Shown here piece after piece: positions 14,996 to 17,064 of a DNA stretch of 17,064 nucleotides. The stretch lies in NCBI GenBank assembly GCA_021791235.1, contig JAJYXA010000495.1, forward strand, positions 1 through 17,064. Reading direction: 5' to 3'. The notes below the pieces were generated by a model. The model was not told the DNA's origin. It searched no databases and saw only the letters and a list, made by a program, of their open reading frames with translations. The stretch is from Pseudomonadota bacterium (lineage in GTDB: Bacteria > Pseudomonadota > Gammaproteobacteria > Burkholderiales > Thiobacillaceae). How positions within the stretch are numbered: the stretch's first letter is position 1; each line of letters begins with the position of its first letter. Both the position numbers and the translations under genes were made by a program.

Positions 14996-15422
14996 TGCCC
15001 TCGCCGCCGGGAGCGCCGTCCGCCCCGTAACTGAAAACGTCGATCTCCCCGTGCAGACCGGGATTCAGATATTGATAAGGGTTGCCCCAGGGATCCCGCG
15101 GCAGGCGCTCGATATAGCCGCCGCTCTTCCAGTTGGGCGGAATCGGCGCGCTCGTCGGCTTGGAGACCAGCGCCTGCAAGCCCTGTTCGGTGGTCGGGTA
15201 AGCGTGGTTGTCGAGACGATAGAGCTTGAGCGCCTGCATCAGGCTGGCGATATCCTGCTTGGCGGCGACGACCCTCGCCTCATCCGGACGGCTGAGGATT
15301 TTCGGCACCACCAGCACCGCCAGAATGCTCAGAATGACGACCACGACCATCACTTCGAGCAGGGTGAAACCGCGCTGCCCGGTCATCGACCCGGGTCGCC
15401 GCAGCCTCGCTGCCGGAGCCAT
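14964..15422 (-). CDS. gspG: Type II secretion system major pseudopilin G
   Basis: Major subunit of the pseudopilus that pushes substrates through the secretin. The conserved core is GFTLLEVMVVVVILSILAVL, then PKILSRPDEARVVAAKQDI, NHAYPTTEQGLQALV, ERLPRDPWGNPYQYLNPG and the C-terminal DADIGSW, all close to family consensus. ATG at 15422 gives 152 residues with an 18-residue leader (MAPAARLRRPGSMTGQRG). ATG at 15386 gives 140 residues with a 6-residue leader (MTGQRG); either suits prepilin peptidase. The frame is open to 15560, but that part falls in the divergent promoter region. It is the first gene of the minus-strand gspGHIJKLMN arm. Confidence 0.95.
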   Translation of the reverse strand: MAPAARLRRPGSMTGQRGFTLLEVMVVVVILSILAVLVVPKILSRPDEARVVAAKQDIASLMQALKLYRLDNHAYPTTEQGLQALVSKPTSAPIPPNWKSGGYIERLPRDPWGNPYQYLNPGLHGEIDVFSYGADGAPGGEGNDADIGSWEL

Positions 15423-15574
15423 CCATGTTGACGCGATCACGATTCCCCTCACGGCCAGAAGATTCCAAAATCGCATTCTAAAGTACAATGCCACGCTTAT
15501 GTCGCAATACCCGTGGCCGTGCCGATAGCTCGCTGCGGCCGATGCGTCAGCCCGGGACACGCGAATAAAGAGCT
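15423..15574. promoter_or_regulatory. Divergent promoter region between gspG and gspC
   Basis: This 152-base spacer is the only gap in the secretion locus longer than about 45 bases, so both arms should start here. Candidate -10 boxes are TACAAT at 15484-15489 on the plus strand and TAGAAT at 15480-15475 on the minus strand, each one mismatch from consensus and almost back to back. Neither has a convincing -35 at 16-18 bases. I saw no sigma-54 -24/-12 pair and no clear dyad. Confidence 0.35.
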
Positions 15575-16057
15575 ATGCCGCAAATCTCATTCGAACGATC
15601 GAGCCTCGCGCAAACAAGCTTCGTGTCGTTGACGACGGTCGCCGCTCTGCTCTCGCTCGGCTTCGTTCTGGCCTACTGGACCTGGGCATGGTTCGCCCCT
15701 GGCGTCGAACCGCGCGCGCCGGGCATCGCTGCGGGGAATGGAACACTCGGGGCACAATCGGCCGCGGCAGCCAGCTTGTTCGGAAACAGGCAAAGGGACG
15801 GCAATGCGCCGGCGCCGACGGGCATCGCCATCGAGCTGCACGGGGTGATGGCCGCATCCGCGGGCAAAGCCGGCTACGCGGTGCTGCAGCTCGACGGCAA
15901 GCGGGACCTGGCGGTGCGCGAAGGCCAGGACATCGCCCCCGGCATCCGGCTCGCAGAGGTTCGTCCCGATCACGTGATCCTGGAGCGCAACGGCATCCGG
16001 GAAATCCTCGCCTGGCCGAAGAAAAAAGCCACGCCCGCTCTACCGCTCAACAAATGA
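15575..16057 (+). CDS. gspC: Type II secretion system protein C (short, no PDZ domain)
   Basis: Inner-membrane protein that links the platform to the GspD secretin. The 160 residues have a short cytosolic tail, one membrane segment at about 16-40 (VSLTTVAALLSLGFVLAYWT), a low-complexity linker, and the homology-region domain at about 80-150. That domain is visible as IELHGVMAASAGKAGYAVLQ, KRDLAVREGQDIAPGIRLAE and VILERNGIREIL. Long GspC proteins go on to a PDZ or coiled-coil domain; here the chain ends in a lysine-rich tail at residue 160. The ending looks natural rather than frameshifted, because gspD follows after 43 bases. A partner gspD on the same strand supports the call. Confidence 0.9.
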   Translation: MPQISFERSSLAQTSFVSLTTVAALLSLGFVLAYWTWAWFAPGVEPRAPGIAAGNGTLGAQSAAAASLFGNRQRDGNAPAPTGIAIELHGVMAASAGKAGYAVLQLDGKRDLAVREGQDIAPGIRLAEVRPDHVILERNGIREILAWPKKKATPALPLNK

Positions 16058-16100
16058 TGCGCCAGCCTCTGGCGATGGTACATCGAACAGGGAACCGTCC

Positions 16101-17064
16101 ATGGTAGCTCGCCGCTTACGTACTGAATTTCTCCGTATCGCCCTGCTCGCCTTGCTCACTCTCTCGGCCCCGATCGCTCAGTCTGCCCAGGCTGCGGCCA
16201 AGGCCCCCGACGGGGTGACGCTCAATTTCGTCAATGCCGACATCGACGGCGTGGTCAAGGCGGTGAGCGAGATGACCGGCAAGAACTTCGTGCTCGACCC
16301 GCGCGTCAAGGGCACGATCAATATCGTCTCGGCCAAACCGGTGTCCAAGGCGCTGGCCTATGAGGTGTTCCTGTCGGCGCTGCGCCTGCAGGGCTACGCC
16401 GCGGTCGAGGACGGCAACATCGTCAAGATCCTGCCCGAGGGCGATGCCAAGTTGCACCGGAGTCCGACGCTCGGGCCGCTGGACAAGGCGCGCGGGAACA
16501 GCGACCGGATCCAGACCCAGGTGTTCGCGCTGAAGTACCAATCGGCGGCGCAAATGGTGCCGATACTGAGGCCGCTGATCGCCCCCAACAATACCGTCAC
16601 CGCCTCCCAGAACGGCAATACCCTGGTCATCACCGACTATGCCAGCAACCTGCGGCGCCTGGAGAAGATCATCGAGGCGATCGACCAGCCCAGCGGCAGC
16701 GAGCCCATCGTGATCCCGCTCAAGTATGCCTCGGCGCTCGACGTCGCGCAGACCGTCAACCGCCTGTTCGCCGAGACCGGGCAGACGCCGGGCGTCGCGC
16801 CGGATCCGAGCCAGCGTCTGATCGTCATCGCCGACGCGCGCTCCAACAGCCTGCTCGCGCGCTCGATCGGCGACCCCACACGGCTCGCCCGCTTGCGCCA
16901 GTTCGTGGCCCTGCTCGATACGCCCACCAGCGCCGCCGGCAACATCCACGTCATCTACCTGAAAAACGCCGACGCGGTGAAGCTGGCCGAGACCCTTAGA
17001 GCCATCTACCAGGGCGATACCGCCGCCGCGTCCCACACCATGACGCCGCCGCCGACGCCGCTTG
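16101..17064 (+). CDS. gspD: Type II secretion system secretin D, N-terminal part
   Basis: Outer-membrane secretin through which folded proteins leave the cell. I translated about 321 codons by hand from ATG 16101, preceded by AGGGA; the gene runs off the window. A signal peptide covers about 1-33 (basic start, FLRIALLALLTLSAPIAQSA). The N0 domain (about 38-112) contains VTLNFVNADIDGVVKAVSEM and VLDPRVKGTINIVS. N1 (about 135-196) contains QVFALKYQSAAQMVPILRPL and NTLVITDYASNLRRLEKII. N2 (about 200-273) contains VIPLKYASALDVAQTVNRLF and a SNSLL motif. The start of N3 (NIHVIYLKNADAVKLAETLR) is also visible. The order fits GspD; the channel domain is not visible here. Confidence 0.95.
   Translation, partial: MVARRLRTEFLRIALLALLTLSAPIAQSAQAAAKAPDGVTLNFVNADIDGVVKAVSEMTGKNFVLDPRVKGTINIVSAKPVSKALAYEVFLSALRLQGYAAVEDGNIVKILPEGDAKLHRSPTLGPLDKARGNSDRIQTQVFALKYQSAAQMVPILRPLIAPNNTVTASQNGNTLVITDYASNLRRLEKIIEAIDQPSGSEPIVIPLKYASALDVAQTVNRLFAETGQTPGVAPDPSQRLIVIADARSNSLLARSIGDPTRLARLRQFVALLDTPTSAAGNIHVIYLKNADAVKLAETLRAIYQGDTAAASHTMTPPPTPL

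Noticed and set aside
15491..15545. Sigma-54-type promoter before gspC or gspG
   Set aside because: TGGC/GC-like fragments are present, but no GG and GC pair has the required spacing.
16116..17036. 306-codon minus-strand open frame antisense to gspD
   Set aside because: The plus strand encodes a clear signal peptide and secretin N0-N2 domains; the antisense product is repetitive in Arg, Asp, Gly and Val.

Overview
The window is about 17 kb of GC-rich, densely packed chromosomal DNA. Gene content and order point to a betaproteobacterium, perhaps Rhodocyclales or a relative; this is inferred from family resemblance and synteny, without a marker-gene search. The evidence is an mltG-tmk-holB-pilZ-tatD cluster divergent from ygfZ, an APH-fold homoserine kinase, and a gspC/gspD pair divergent from gspGHIJKLMN. 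No rRNA, tRNA, CRISPR array, insertion sequence or phage gene was found. No gene-free stretch exceeds about 150 bases.

Layout. (1) 1-1314, minus strand: the N-terminal part of homoserine kinase (thrB), cut by the window edge, and an unrecognised single-pass membrane protein with a coiled coil. (2) 1377-5227, minus strand: mltG, tmk, holB, pilZ and tatD, mostly joined by 4-base stop/start overlaps, so very probably one translationally coupled operon for wall synthesis, dTTP supply, replication and pili. A GC-rich hairpin follows it. (3) 5304-7168, plus strand: ygfZ and an NRDE/TANGO2-family gene. (4) 7146-8500, minus strand: tadA and an L,D-transpeptidase fused to a GNAT acetyltransferase with no visible signal peptide. 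(5) 8635-10083, plus strand: a MerR-type helix-turn-helix fused to a PAS-like sensor and a class III nucleotide cyclase, behind a repeat-rich promoter region. (6) 10092-17064: a type II secretion locus in two divergent arms, gspGHIJKLMN on minus and gspC-gspD on plus, with gspD running off the end.

How the genes work together. The type II secretion genes encode the pseudopilus (G major; H, I, J, K minor), the inner-membrane platform (L, M, N), the coupling protein (C) and the secretin (D). The ATPase and GspF platform gene are not in the window and could lie beyond gspD.

Most interesting points. The HTH-PAS-cyclase may join DNA binding and second-messenger synthesis in one chain, and its promoter region carries three GTCCAA half-sites at exact 23-bp spacing. 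The L,D-transpeptidase-GNAT fusion combines an envelope enzyme and a CoA-dependent enzyme without a visible export signal. Three AT-rich islands lie inside otherwise GC-rich coding sequence, two of them carrying the same dyad, ACTTGA-N10-TCAAGT.
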